Shown one piece after another: positions 1 through 9,326 of a DNA stretch of 64,000 bases. The stretch's first letter is position 1, and every line of letters begins with the position of its first letter. Origin of the DNA: Candidatus Microsaccharimonas sossegonensis (GTDB taxonomy: Bacteria > Patescibacteriota > Saccharimonadia > Saccharimonadales > Saccharimonadaceae); the NCBI GenBank assembly GCA_004100325.1, contig SCKX01000001.1:603453-667452 (forward strand), read 5' to 3'. A program made the position numbers and the translations under genes. The notes below the pieces were generated by a model. That model searched no databases. It saw nothing but the letters and a program-made list of their open reading frames with translations, and was not told the DNA's origin.

Positions 1-182
1 AGCATATTTCGTAATTCGTCGCGCGACGTTTTGAGTAACCGCTTTACTAAAAAAATCGGCGCATAGAGGGGCAAAGACGCTCGCAGTGTTCCGTCTGGTG
101 CAACGCGTAGTCGAACCTGTGAGGCACGAGCACTCCGTCTGATCGTGATGTTGCCAAACTCTTCATCATGAATAATCGGCAT
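1..182 (-). CDS. YgjP-like metal-dependent hydrolase/protease, N-terminal part (runs off window)
   Basis: Minus strand reads MPIIHDEEFGNITIRRSARASQVRLRVAPDGTLRASLPLYAPIFLVKRLLKTSRDELRNM with no stop to the window edge; resembles the YgjP-like N-terminus. Confidence 0.5.
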   Translation of the reverse strand, partial: MPIIHDEEFGNITIRRSARASQVRLRVAPDGTLRASLPLYAPIFLVKRLLKTSRDELRNM

Positions 183-189
183 AGATGGA

Positions 190-777
190 TTACCTAATGG
201 TTATATGACGACCAGGAACAATTCTGGAGTTTGGTGAGTTTGGAGGCAGTGGATTTTGCGAAATCTGAGGACGAGTTGTCGAAAGTCGTCTCAGGACGGT
301 TTTTAACTGCGTTGGATAGGTGTGCTTGCCACTAATGACGACCGGTTTCTCAATTTCGGATGGATGTTGAAATTTTGTATATGCAGCGTCAAACTGTTTG
401 CTGGTAAGGCTTGAAACACCACGTTGTTTTTTGGTTGCGCGGTGTTTTGATTCTGAGGGGTCTGTTTGAACCCAGACAAGCAGTGGCTTGTACCCTGCCT
501 TTGTGAGCATATTTGCAAGCGCCATGCGCTGCGTACGCAGATAGGTTGACCCTTCATAAATGAGCGTCGTGTGTGTTTTCAAGAGTTCGTCGAAAAGTAA
601 TTTTGTAATCTTTTCAGTCGTGTCGACGTCACTACCAATCATGTTTGAAATCATACCAGCATTTATGTAGGGTGCATCAAACGTTTTTGAAAAATGTTCC
701 GCAAAAGTCGTCTTACCTGAACCCGGAATGCCCACCATAATAATAACGTGAGGCGTGTTTGGAGTGAGTGGTTTCAT
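190..777 (-). CDS. P-loop AAA/zeta-toxin-like kinase
   Basis: Walker A GIPGSGKTT near the N-terminus; compact single-domain kinase pattern. Confidence 0.75.
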   Translation of the reverse strand: MKPLTPNTPHVIIMVGIPGSGKTTFAEHFSKTFDAPYINAGMISNMIGSDVDTTEKITKLLFDELLKTHTTLIYEGSTYLRTQRMALANMLTKAGYKPLLVWVQTDPSESKHRATKKQRGVSSLTSKQFDAAYTKFQHPSEIEKPVVISGKHTYPTQLKTVLRRLSTTRPQISQNPLPPNSPNSRIVPGRHITIR

Positions 778-815
778 ATATGACAGTATAGCAAAGATGT
801 GTCGTTATTTGCAGC

Positions 816-1277
816 CTAGCGAAGGAAGAAATACACGCCAATACCTAGTGCGGTGACGACGATAATACCCCCGATAACGATAAATGGTTTTCGAGGCGCT
901 GGATGGTTTGTAAAGAATTGGAAGGCACGTGACGTCGAAGCATGTGTCAGCTCTTCAGCAATCGCTTCGGCTGTTGTGGCGGGTTTTTTTGGTTTTTGTG
1001 GCGTCACTGGTGCAAGTGGGTGTTTTATTTCAACTGGTTTTAGCGTAGGGGCGATTGGTCTCACGCCAATCGGTTCTTTGATCTTTGGTGTCAAGGTTGG
1101 CATAGCTACAGCCGGTTCCCGAGGAGGCACCGGCTGACTACCCGACGCATGTGAAGGTTTTGCCAGGTCGTCAACAGAGCGAGCCTCAAGTGCCTCAATC
1201 GCTAAAAGATGAGGATCCTCTTCGGGCACCACTACCTCGACAGGCTCGACATGATTGGGACGTGAATTGTGATCCAT
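816..1277 (-). CDS. Pro-rich hypothetical protein with C-terminal TM helix
   Basis: ORF; C-terminal hydrophobic stretch FIVIGGIIVVTALGIGVYFFLR. Confidence 0.6.
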   Translation of the reverse strand: MDHNSRPNHVEPVEVVVPEEDPHLLAIEALEARSVDDLAKPSHASGSQPVPPREPAVAMPTLTPKIKEPIGVRPIAPTLKPVEIKHPLAPVTPQKPKKPATTAEAIAEELTHASTSRAFQFFTNHPAPRKPFIVIGGIIVVTALGIGVYFFLR

Positions 1278-1379
1278 GAACTTTTTTGCCTCGTATGTTA
1301 CACTTGCGCTTACGGTTACTTGTAGTATAGCAAAAAAACAGTACTATCATCTAGCTCTATCTGAAAATGGCCTCTATTT

Positions 1380-1715
1380 TTAGCCTCTTAACATTTTTTC
1401 TTCTTGATCAAGCTTGCTGATTTGGGCTTGACTGGCATTCTCTATTTCGGTTTTTTGGCGTTGTAAAATAGTAGCTCGTGCATCTAATTCTGTCGCTTTT
1501 ATGTCAAATTTTTGGGCAGCCTGATCATGTTGGGCAGCTTTTTCTATCAAAGACTGCGCTTCATTGGCATATTTACTAGACGCATCAGGATCATCTACGG
1601 CGTTATCCGCGTCTGCTTGTCTTTTTTCAGCTTCTTTTCGAAAACTGTCCGCTTTTTGACGCTCTTTACCAGCGGCATCTTGTAGTTCTCTTATTGTGAG
1701 CATCGGCACCTCCAA
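1380..1715 (-). CDS. coiled-coil hypothetical protein
   Basis: ORF with charged heptad-like, Ala/Gln-rich sequence. Confidence 0.55.
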   Translation of the reverse strand: MEVPMLTIRELQDAAGKERQKADSFRKEAEKRQADADNAVDDPDASSKYANEAQSLIEKAAQHDQAAQKFDIKATELDARATILQRQKTEIENASQAQISKLDQEEKMLRG

Positions 1716-1864
1716 CCAGTGTATTTCTCATATTAGTATACGCGTATCATCCCTTTGAGGCTATACTGTGCTATGGATAAAAGTAGTACCACTTACTACT
1801 CTCATACGAAACACGTCATTGAACGTCTAGATAATCAAGCGACTCCGGGACCTAGTTCGTTAAG

Positions 1865-2104
1865 TTATTCACGAACGCGGGTCATCAACCGTAGATTTGA
1901 AAGATAGTGGGATGCGTTAAGGGTCGTATGTTGACTAAGATATTCCATATGTTTGTCGACGAATAGTACGTTGCCGCCAGCCGCCGGCGAATACATCGAC
2001 TTCGTGTTAAATTCAGGGTCAGTCATCATGTTGTTAAGAATCTCACGAATCTCTTTTGCTTCTTTGGAATCAAGGAAACGCTGTGCGCTTAAGGATTTTG
2101 TCAT
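1865..2104 (-). CDS. hypothetical protein
   Basis: 79 aa ORF, no recognised domain. Confidence 0.4.
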   Translation of the reverse strand: MTKSLSAQRFLDSKEAKEIREILNNMMTDPEFNTKSMYSPAAGGNVLFVDKHMEYLSQHTTLNASHYLSNLRLMTRVRE

Positions 2105-2345
2105 GAAGCAACCATTTTTTTAGGTTTTTTGACTTCTTTCTTTCGGTCTCGTCCCTTTGACATAAGCCACCTTTCCTTGTGTCTCCGTTATGGAGATATA
2201 TTTGCATACTATTATGCGCCTTTTTTTGTGATTTGGCTAATTTTGCTCACATGCCTGGCACATAAGAACCTAATTTTTTATTCGTTAATTCGCCTACTGA
2301 CGCATGTACTTAACTAATAGTATACATATATGTGTATAATTCTCC

Positions 2346-3533
2346 ATGGGAAATGTGACAAAAATCCAATCATCTGAACGACAATACTCAAACGAGTCAC
2401 TGCCGACGTTAAACTTGTCTTCTGCCGCTAATGAACTGTATAAAAATGAGCAAATTGCTCCGATCGAAGTATCAGTCGACAGCTCTCTGCGCCTCAAAGT
2501 ACTCGATCAATGCGGCATGGCCTGTGTTTTTTGTCATAACGAAGGAACACCAGTGAGCTCTGATAATGTTGGTCGTGAGGCTTCCGAGTTTACGTCAGCC
2601 GGTACATCGAGTCGCGTCTCAATTTATCTCAGCACAAATGGTGCGGATTTTGTCAGTGGTAATGTGCAGCCGGACATAGCCCTGCAGGAAGCAGTCCGCA
2701 GTATTGATAATTTGGTCGATATTCATGAGGTTCACTTAACTGGAGGTGAGCCGACTCTTCATCCACGATTACCGGAAATTGTCAGGCAACTAACCGACGA
2801 TGGTCATAAAGTAAAAATGACGAGCAATGGTGAGCGTTTTTATACCATGGCTCCAGCATTAAAAGAAGCTGGGCTGAGTAAGGTTGTTTTTAGTATTTTT
2901 GGAACGACACCCGAGGATCTTGCTGCGGTTCAAGGTGGAAAGTTTAATAATCTAAAGTTCGCGCAGCTAAAACTTGATGCACTCGAAAGGTCTATTGTTG
3001 CGGCATATGAAAATGGCATTGAAACATCTGCCAATATTGTGATGCCAAGTCTTGATCATGCCGAGCGAATTATAAATATTATTGATCGGTTTGGTGACTT
3101 TTGTAAGATCCGTATTTTAAACTCTCTTGACGAAGGTATAGAATCATACGAAGCTGTCTACGAAGTGCTCGCGATGATGGGTACTAAAGTTCAAAAAGTA
3201 AACATGACAGCTGGCGCATCGAGCATGTCAGTTGATTATGTGCTTCCGGATCATAAAGCAGTCGGATTTAAGCAGATACGCAAGTCATATTTAAGTGAAG
3301 TGTGCAATGACTGTGTATTAAAAGATAACGGATGCGAAGAAGGATTTTATGGCATGCGTATGTACGTTGATAGAATGAATCAATATCGAGTCGGTGTATG
3401 TATCCAACGCATGGATCTTACCCGTCCATTAGACTTATTTATGCGTAGTAATTTACCAGAGGCAATTAGAGCGAACAGAAGTCAAGAATATGATAGAATT
3501 ATTGAGACAACGCAAATTGAAAGGATTTTGTAA
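2346..3533 (+). CDS. radical SAM protein (MoaA-like fold)
   Basis: LKVLDQCGMACVFCHNEGTP contains CX3CX2C; VHLTGGEPTLHP is a radical SAM GGEP motif; C-terminal Cys cluster CNDCVLKDNGCEEGFYG. Confidence 0.9.
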   Translation: MGNVTKIQSSERQYSNESLPTLNLSSAANELYKNEQIAPIEVSVDSSLRLKVLDQCGMACVFCHNEGTPVSSDNVGREASEFTSAGTSSRVSIYLSTNGADFVSGNVQPDIALQEAVRSIDNLVDIHEVHLTGGEPTLHPRLPEIVRQLTDDGHKVKMTSNGERFYTMAPALKEAGLSKVVFSIFGTTPEDLAAVQGGKFNNLKFAQLKLDALERSIVAAYENGIETSANIVMPSLDHAERIINIIDRFGDFCKIRILNSLDEGIESYEAVYEVLAMMGTKVQKVNMTAGASSMSVDYVLPDHKAVGFKQIRKSYLSEVCNDCVLKDNGCEEGFYGMRMYVDRMNQYRVGVCIQRMDLTRPLDLFMRSNLPEAIRANRSQEYDRIIETTQIERIL

Positions 3534-3538
3534 GACTT

Positions 3539-4117
3539 GTGTCCTCAGAGTCAGTGAAAGATATTGAAGTTGAGCTTCGCACCTACGACGTAGATGGCGA
3601 TGCGCTTCGAGCAACACTCCGAACCTTAGGAGCGGTGAGCCTTGGTGAACTGGTTTTTAAACGTGCGGTTCTTGACGTTTACCCAGCGGATCCAAATAAA
3701 TGGATCCGTGTTCGTTCAAACGGTATTGAAACGACCCTTGCAGTCAAGCAGCGTGGGACGGCTACGGAAATGGACGGCGAAATCGAAGAACGGGTTGAGT
3801 CGTTCGAAACGACGTTGCAATTGTTGGCTTCACTTGGGTTTGAACCTCGCAGTGTTCAAGAATCACGCAGTGATATTTACACGATTGATGGCACAGAAGT
3901 TTCCATTGATACGTGGCCAGGTTTGAAAGAGCTGTTAGAGATAGAGGCTAAAGACACTCATGCATCTGTTGGCGAGCGTACGGCGACGATTTATAAGGTT
4001 GCTGAAAAGCTCGGCATTCCTGTCGAAGCTTTGACAACCGAGTCAATCGAACAACGCTACATGGATACTTTAGGGATTGACGTAAAGACAACGTCGCTGA
4101 CATTCGATACACTGTAG
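3539..4117 (+). CDS. CYTH-domain protein (class IV adenylate cyclase / thiamine triphosphatase-like)
   Basis: N-terminal EVELR-type motif (IEVELRTYDV), WIRVRSNG, LAVKQRG, and acidic/basic alternation typical of CYTH; RBS-distance spacing from the upstream gene. Confidence 0.8.
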   Translation: MSSESVKDIEVELRTYDVDGDALRATLRTLGAVSLGELVFKRAVLDVYPADPNKWIRVRSNGIETTLAVKQRGTATEMDGEIEERVESFETTLQLLASLGFEPRSVQESRSDIYTIDGTEVSIDTWPGLKELLEIEAKDTHASVGERTATIYKVAEKLGIPVEALTTESIEQRYMDTLGIDVKTTSLTFDTL

Positions 4118-4122
4118 ACATA

Positions 4123-4698
4123 ATGAAAGTCCATTTTACCGGATCTAACTACAAGCTTGACGAGCACTACGTCGACTACTCGGCTATTATTTCTTATTTG
4201 AAGTCCCAAGGACACACATTAACTCGCGAATGGATCGATGAAGATCTAAAACATCAAAATAAAGATGCCGAATACAGCGAGGTTGAGTATCGTGAGATAT
4301 GGCAAAAAGTAAAGAACTCAATTATGATATCTGACGCTGTGATTATTGAAGGATGGAATAACAGCTTTAGTATAGGCTATCAGACGGCTTTTGCTCTCAG
4401 TTATAAAAAACCTGTTTTAGTTATGACTCCTAATAACAAGATCAGCCATACGATTATAGCTGGTGAAGACAATCCTTTCTTGCATATTGTGCACTATACT
4501 GAAGCAACGCTTGAATCTGTATTAAAGGAATTTTTGGACAAATTCCAAGTAAGCGATAAAGATATGCGCTTTAATATGTTTATTGACCGTGAAACGCAAG
4601 TGTACCTTGATATTGAGTCGTACAAGACGGGTAAAACAAAAGCAAAAATCATTCGTGACCTGATTAAACGCGAAATTCGTAATAACGAAGGTTTATAG
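4123..4698 (+). CDS. nucleoside 2-deoxyribosyltransferase-like / DUF4406-like protein
   Basis: MKVHFTGSNY...IMISDAVIIEGWNNSFSIGYQTAFALSYKKPVLVMTPN resembles the NDT fold (substrate loop plus D-A-V-I-x-E). Confidence 0.6.
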   Translation: MKVHFTGSNYKLDEHYVDYSAIISYLKSQGHTLTREWIDEDLKHQNKDAEYSEVEYREIWQKVKNSIMISDAVIIEGWNNSFSIGYQTAFALSYKKPVLVMTPNNKISHTIIAGEDNPFLHIVHYTEATLESVLKEFLDKFQVSDKDMRFNMFIDRETQVYLDIESYKTGKTKAKIIRDLIKREIRNNEGL

Positions 4699-4718
4699 AT
4701 TAAAAAAGCCATTTTGAA

Positions 4719-4740
4719 AAGCACCCGATGAAGGGTGCTT
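4719..4740 (+). terminator. intrinsic terminator of the radical SAM/CYTH/NDT-like operon
   Basis: AAGCACCC-gatgaa-GGGTGCTT followed by a T/C-rich stretch, 20 nt after the stop. Confidence 0.6.
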
Positions 4741-4752
4741 CTTCATTCTGCC

Positions 4753-4782
4753 GGCGAGTCGTCATTTTTGAGACGACTCGCC
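4753..4782. repeat. perfect inverted repeat (stem-loop)
   Basis: GGCGAGTCGTC-atttttga-GACGACTCGCC, 11 bp perfect stem between convergent units. Confidence 0.8.
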
Positions 4783-4862
4783 GACACGAATGGTTCGCGT
4801 ATGGCAGACGCGAGGCTGTTCTAGATGACAGATCTAGGACTGGCTCATTTTGGACGGAAGAG

Positions 4863-5924
4863 CTACCGTTTGCTACCTTCTAGAGACACCCCATTACTAT
4901 TCAGGAATGCAATAGGATCAGCGGGCTTTCCATTCAGATGGACCAGCAAATGTAGGTGGTTGCCAGTGGATACACCGGTTGACCCAACATATCCAATAAC
5001 TTGACCTGCTGTTACTGTATCCCCTTTCTTAAGCCCTGCAGCGATGCTGGACATGTGTGCGTATCCAATGGTGACGTTGTTTCCAGCGTCCATGCCGACA
5101 TAGGTACCATACGTTCCGTTGTCTCCGGCAAAGGTGACAGTACCGGAACGCACGGCATAAATCGGCGTGTTTTTGGCAGCACCGAGATCGACGCCATCGT
5201 GCAGCTTATACCGAAGCGTGACCGGGTTAATGCGCATGCCAAAAATATCATTGATACGATACGTACCCGCTGCCAGTGGAAGTTGCCAACCAGTCGACTG
5301 ACAACTATTCGTCGCGCCAGGTGCTGCCACCTGGCTTAACAGTTCGGTGCCGGTTTTGTCCCAATTCCACCGTTTTTGGTATGCCGCTAGGTTTGGATTC
5401 TCGACGTCGATGGCGATGGTGATCATCGAAAGCGAGTCGAGGTTACCCTTCACGTTTTTATGAAGTGTGTCAAACCACTTGTTTGCGGCATAGGTGACAT
5501 TGAGTATTTCTGCTCGTGTCCCCCATCCTTGACTTGGACGCATCTGAAACACGCCCACACTATCTGAACCGTCACTCGCCTTTGTTTCAACATTGGTGAG
5601 ATTCGATTCTTGGATGCCAGTAGCGATCGCGGTGGCGATTGCCTTTGGGGTCTCTTGTGGTGTGCGTTGCATGCCTGCGGCGTAGATCTGTGTTGCGATC
5701 TGGAGCTTTTTCTTCTGATCATCTTTCGAGAACAGATTTAGATACTCCTGGGCAGACATGCCGGTCAACTGATTGGAACCAGTGAACGACACGCTCGCTG
5801 CTGCGGTGCAGCTGTTGCCTCCTGAAAGGAGACCACCAACTACACCAACAGCAAGCGGTACAGCCATGAAACTACCGAGCGAGATAAGCCCGATAGTCAG
5901 TGCGACTTTTCTATCGAGCGCCAT
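4863..5924 (-). CDS. T4SS-associated cell-wall hydrolase: lysozyme-like domain + M23 peptidase
   Basis: N-terminal TM; central lytic-transglycosylase-like region (GIQESNLTN..GVFQMRPSQGWG); C-terminal HDGVDLG and GNHLHLLVH M23 motifs. Confidence 0.85.
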   Translation of the reverse strand: MALDRKVALTIGLISLGSFMAVPLAVGVVGGLLSGGNSCTAAASVSFTGSNQLTGMSAQEYLNLFSKDDQKKKLQIATQIYAAGMQRTPQETPKAIATAIATGIQESNLTNVETKASDGSDSVGVFQMRPSQGWGTRAEILNVTYAANKWFDTLHKNVKGNLDSLSMITIAIDVENPNLAAYQKRWNWDKTGTELLSQVAAPGATNSCQSTGWQLPLAAGTYRINDIFGMRINPVTLRYKLHDGVDLGAAKNTPIYAVRSGTVTFAGDNGTYGTYVGMDAGNNVTIGYAHMSSIAAGLKKGDTVTAGQVIGYVGSTGVSTGNHLHLLVHLNGKPADPIAFLNSNGVSLEGSKR

Positions 5925-5938
5925 GTTTCCTCTCTAGG

Positions 5939-7462
5939 TTAGTTCCGGATTTCCTCTGCGATTTGCTTGGCTCGAAGGGCTGCGAGCTTCGCAAGTCGCT
6001 CGGGGTACTCCGGCATTTCATCGATGGGTTGGATGTTCCTCAGGCGATCGCGCGAGGAGTTGGACTGAACCAGCGGAATCTCCGATTCCAGCAGCCTGTG
6101 CTGAAAACGAACGGGTTCCCTGTTTCTAATCCATAGCACGCCTTCTCCTGGTTCGAAGTAAGGCATTTGTGCAACCAGTGCTTCGGTCATACCCGGGAGT
6201 TTCGAAATTTCATGCAAGACATCGGTGTCATCCGACTGTCGCATAAAAAACCGTATGCCCACTCCCAGATCAATCTCTTTTGCAAGTGCCCGCATTTCAG
6301 AGCCTGCGGAGCCCGCTTCGGTGACCTGCATGCCGAACTGATACATGCGCCAGAGCGACGTCGCACGCTTTCGTACCGTTGCCGATCCGTTCGCTTGCGT
6401 ACGCAGATGGAACAGACCCTTCGCCGCTACTCCTTCCTCATCACTAATGAAGAGGTGGGGAATAATGCGGCTCAGGTCACGGTTGGTACCGATCTCCTTG
6501 TCGTCGTATTGGACTCCGTCGTTCTCGGCTTGCATGATGACAGCCTCCAGGAACGCGTTCGCGAGCATGGGGATGTCTTCTGTATCAAGAAGGGCGACGC
6601 GCTGGATCAGGATGTCATAGAGCGACTCCTTGCCTCCGAACGCATCTCCATACTCTGGACCCATGAGCCTATCCAGACACTTGGCGGCATGGCTTGCCGT
6701 CTCAAGGAAGGACAGGTCGACATGGGTGATCGTGGCATCAAGCCGCAGCTGTTCCCGAAGATTCGGAAACCGCGTGAACTCCTGCTCGAAATCTTTTTCG
6801 AGCTGCCGACGACCCTCCCTGTAGTACTCGTCGAAGTCCGTCATGACCAGTCCTCGAAGGGCTTCTGCGATCAGACGTTCGCCGATGAGTTCGGGCTTCT
6901 CCTTCATGATGCGGGTAACAGCGATCGAGACCGCTGGTGCAACCTGGATGTTATCGTATTGTTTCCCGATATCTTGGATGATCCCGACAGTTGCGCTGAT
7001 GATGCTAGTGGGCGACTTCAGCAGACCGATCAAATTGATTCGCTTACCTTTGCCGATTTTGAAAAAAGTCGCATGCAGGGATTTGGCCACAGGGCCGTAC
7101 TCTGCCACGCCGTTTTCCGAACGACGACTCACGATACGTGTCCGCCAGTACTCCGGACGACCCAGGGGGTCACGAGCCTGAAGGAGGGCGCAACGCTTGA
7201 TCATTGACTTGGCGAAGGTTGACTTTCCCGCCCCTTGCTCACCAGCAACGGTGACCGATGTGGTCTTACTGTCAATCAGGTGGGGGTGGAAAAACATCAG
7301 GTCGGCCATGTAGGTGTAATTACCCACAGGGACTCCTAGTTTCTGTAGGGGCTTCGGTGCGACGTTGGGCTGATAGAGCGCCATCGCCTCAGGAGTACCC
7401 CTGTACACTCGACCGCGCACGATCTTTCCTTTCGTTGGGGGATGATGAATTGTGTGGTACAT
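5939..7462 (-). CDS. T4SS/conjugation ATPase (VirB4/TraE-like, actinobacterial type)
   Basis: Walker A GEQGAGKSTFAKS; Walker B-like HLFISDEEG; located among T4SS genes. Confidence 0.75.
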   Translation of the reverse strand: MYHTIHHPPTKGKIVRGRVYRGTPEAMALYQPNVAPKPLQKLGVPVGNYTYMADLMFFHPHLIDSKTTSVTVAGEQGAGKSTFAKSMIKRCALLQARDPLGRPEYWRTRIVSRRSENGVAEYGPVAKSLHATFFKIGKGKRINLIGLLKSPTSIISATVGIIQDIGKQYDNIQVAPAVSIAVTRIMKEKPELIGERLIAEALRGLVMTDFDEYYREGRRQLEKDFEQEFTRFPNLREQLRLDATITHVDLSFLETASHAAKCLDRLMGPEYGDAFGGKESLYDILIQRVALLDTEDIPMLANAFLEAVIMQAENDGVQYDDKEIGTNRDLSRIIPHLFISDEEGVAAKGLFHLRTQANGSATVRKRATSLWRMYQFGMQVTEAGSAGSEMRALAKEIDLGVGIRFFMRQSDDTDVLHEISKLPGMTEALVAQMPYFEPGEGVLWIRNREPVRFQHRLLESEIPLVQSNSSRDRLRNIQPIDEMPEYPERLAKLAALRAKQIAEEIRN

Positions 7463-7520
7463 GAGGTATTGGATAACACCTCAGAAACAATGTTAACAGG
7501 AAACATAACTGCTGAAATGT

Positions 7521-7576
7521 TATACATCCGGGTGACCGACGCAGCTTTCGCTACGCCAGTCACCCGGAGATGTATA
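7521..7576. repeat. long imperfect inverted repeat in intercistronic gap
   Basis: TATACATC--CGGGTGAC / GTCACCCGGAGATGTATA (16 paired bases with a 2 nt bulge). Confidence 0.8.
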
Positions 7577-7589
7577 CCGGAGTGTCTGA

Positions 7590-9326
7590 TCATTCACAAT
7601 CGATCAGTGTGACAGTGGTAAGGAACTTCTTCCACTGTTGGCTGGGTCGGCTCACTTGCACTGGAGTATACCCCAATGTAGCGAATCGATCCATGTCAGC
7701 CGCGATCTGCTCCTCCAGGTCTTCTTCCGAGCTCTCAAGTGCAGCAAATCGAATCACATAGTTCTGGCGAACAGACGACTCATCGATGTTTCTGAGTTCG
7801 TCGTAGCGTTCGTTCTGCCGCCGTTCAGCCCGAGGACCGGTGCGGATGATCCCAGCATTGTCGGCTAGTTCGCCGATTGCACCGAGACCATTGTTCGTGA
7901 CGATGTACTCCATGTTACTGCTGTGAGACTGACCGATCACGGAGAATGACGTGAACCTTGAGATGGCGTCTGTGAGGTCAGCCATCTCATGTGCTAGAGC
8001 TTCCTCACGTGGATACTCCGTCATATCAAGCACCGTTGCATAGGTGCCGTCCACGTTGATTCCGGTCTTCGAGGTGATGACATGACTCACTGGAAGGTAG
8101 CGATCGTACATTGCGTCTCCCACTACTTCGATGCCGTTGTGCTGTCGTTCCTTGTTCAGAAGCAATAGCTCTTCGGCTTCGTTGTAGTAGTCGAACAGTG
8201 TTGTGACGTCGCGCGACTTCCGTAAGTATCGTTCAGCTTGCTCGACGTCCAGGATCTCTGTACCGCCCCCTACTAAAGCGTCAAGCTTTGGGAAGACGAT
8301 GTTTTTAATCCTGGTGATCGTGAGGCGTCGGAAAACTTTCTCCGACATCTCGTTCTTCTTGTTTTTGGTCTCGAACGCCTTCCTCAGAGCGTCGTTCTCC
8401 TTGACGGTGACGACCAACACCATGTCTGTGCTATAGGACTGCACCGTCAGTTCGGCGAATCCCTCTGCCTGCATCTCGTACAACGCGACGTTCATCTTGT
8501 CGTCGAGAGTGTAGGTTTCGGGATCCTTTTCGGACAGGATGGCCTCCGGCATGATTACTTCCATGCTGGCGACCTGCTTCATCGTTTCGGGAATAAGCCA
8601 CTGGTCTTGCGGCCGGTTGCGAACTCCCATTGCGATGTTAAGGCCACGGAGACCGGCGGTGACCGTTGCCTGTTTGATGAGGTCAGCGTAGCCCTTGATC
8701 GTTAGATACTGGTTCACATGAGACATGCTCCGGAACCTGCTTCCATCGGTCTTGAACACCATCGAGTAGGTCCGCTTCTCCTTCTGAAAAATCAGACCCA
8801 CCTTAGAACCATCCCGAAGCACCATCCCTCGAACTTCGAGGGGAAAAATCTTGGCGCTCCGTTCACGGTCAATCTCGCTCAGTGTGAACTGAGCGATGAC
8901 GGCATCAGGAATGTCATCGACGGTCGTTTTGACCCGCCGAACATTTCCTACACGCTTTGCCTCAGTCTGCTTCGCGTCGGCAATCGCTTGCTCCACCTGC
9001 ACCGATTGCTCGGATCGGAAGAGTTCGTGATGTTTGACAGCCACTGTCCACCAGTCCATCACCAAAGTAATGGGAATCTGATAGAGACGCTCATTGAACT
9101 TGCCGCTCTTCGGAGTGTACATCGTGATACCCCAGAAAATGATCAGGGGTACCAGGGCCAATGTTGTTAACCAGCTCAGGCCATTCTGTGCGAGAACGCT
9201 CATCGTGACCAACCCGAAGGCTGCGACGATTGATGTCCAGAACCAGTCGAGTGCTTCATGTGGGAGGAACCGCTGGCCCCGCGTTCGAGGATGTCGAATC
9301 CCTGGCGCGTTGTTATCGATAGACAC
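7590..9326 (-). CDS. SCO6880-family type IV secretion/conjugation membrane protein
   Basis: Two N-terminal TM helices and a large soluble domain like actinobacterial SCO6880 conjugal proteins. GTG start at 9326 has GGGAGG RBS upstream; the tracked ORF extends to 9401. Confidence 0.65.
   Translation of the reverse strand: MSIDNNAPGIRHPRTRGQRFLPHEALDWFWTSIVAAFGLVTMSVLAQNGLSWLTTLALVPLIIFWGITMYTPKSGKFNERLYQIPITLVMDWWTVAVKHHELFRSEQSVQVEQAIADAKQTEAKRVGNVRRVKTTVDDIPDAVIAQFTLSEIDRERSAKIFPLEVRGMVLRDGSKVGLIFQKEKRTYSMVFKTDGSRFRSMSHVNQYLTIKGYADLIKQATVTAGLRGLNIAMGVRNRPQDQWLIPETMKQVASMEVIMPEAILSEKDPETYTLDDKMNVALYEMQAEGFAELTVQSYSTDMVLVVTVKENDALRKAFETKNKKNEMSEKVFRRLTITRIKNIVFPKLDALVGGGTEILDVEQAERYLRKSRDVTTLFDYYNEAEELLLLNKERQHNGIEVVGDAMYDRYLPVSHVITSKTGINVDGTYATVLDMTEYPREEALAHEMADLTDAISRFTSFSVIGQSHSSNMEYIVTNNGLGAIGELADNAGIIRTGPRAERRQNERYDELRNIDESSVRQNYVIRFAALESSEEDLEEQIAADMDRFATLGYTPVQVSRPSQQWKKFLTTVTLIDCE

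Noticed and set aside
6167-7207. Long plus-strand ORF (346 aa) antisense to the T4SS ATPase
   Set aside because: Lies fully opposite a clear ATPase gene; composition is typical of shadow ORFs in GC-richer DNA.
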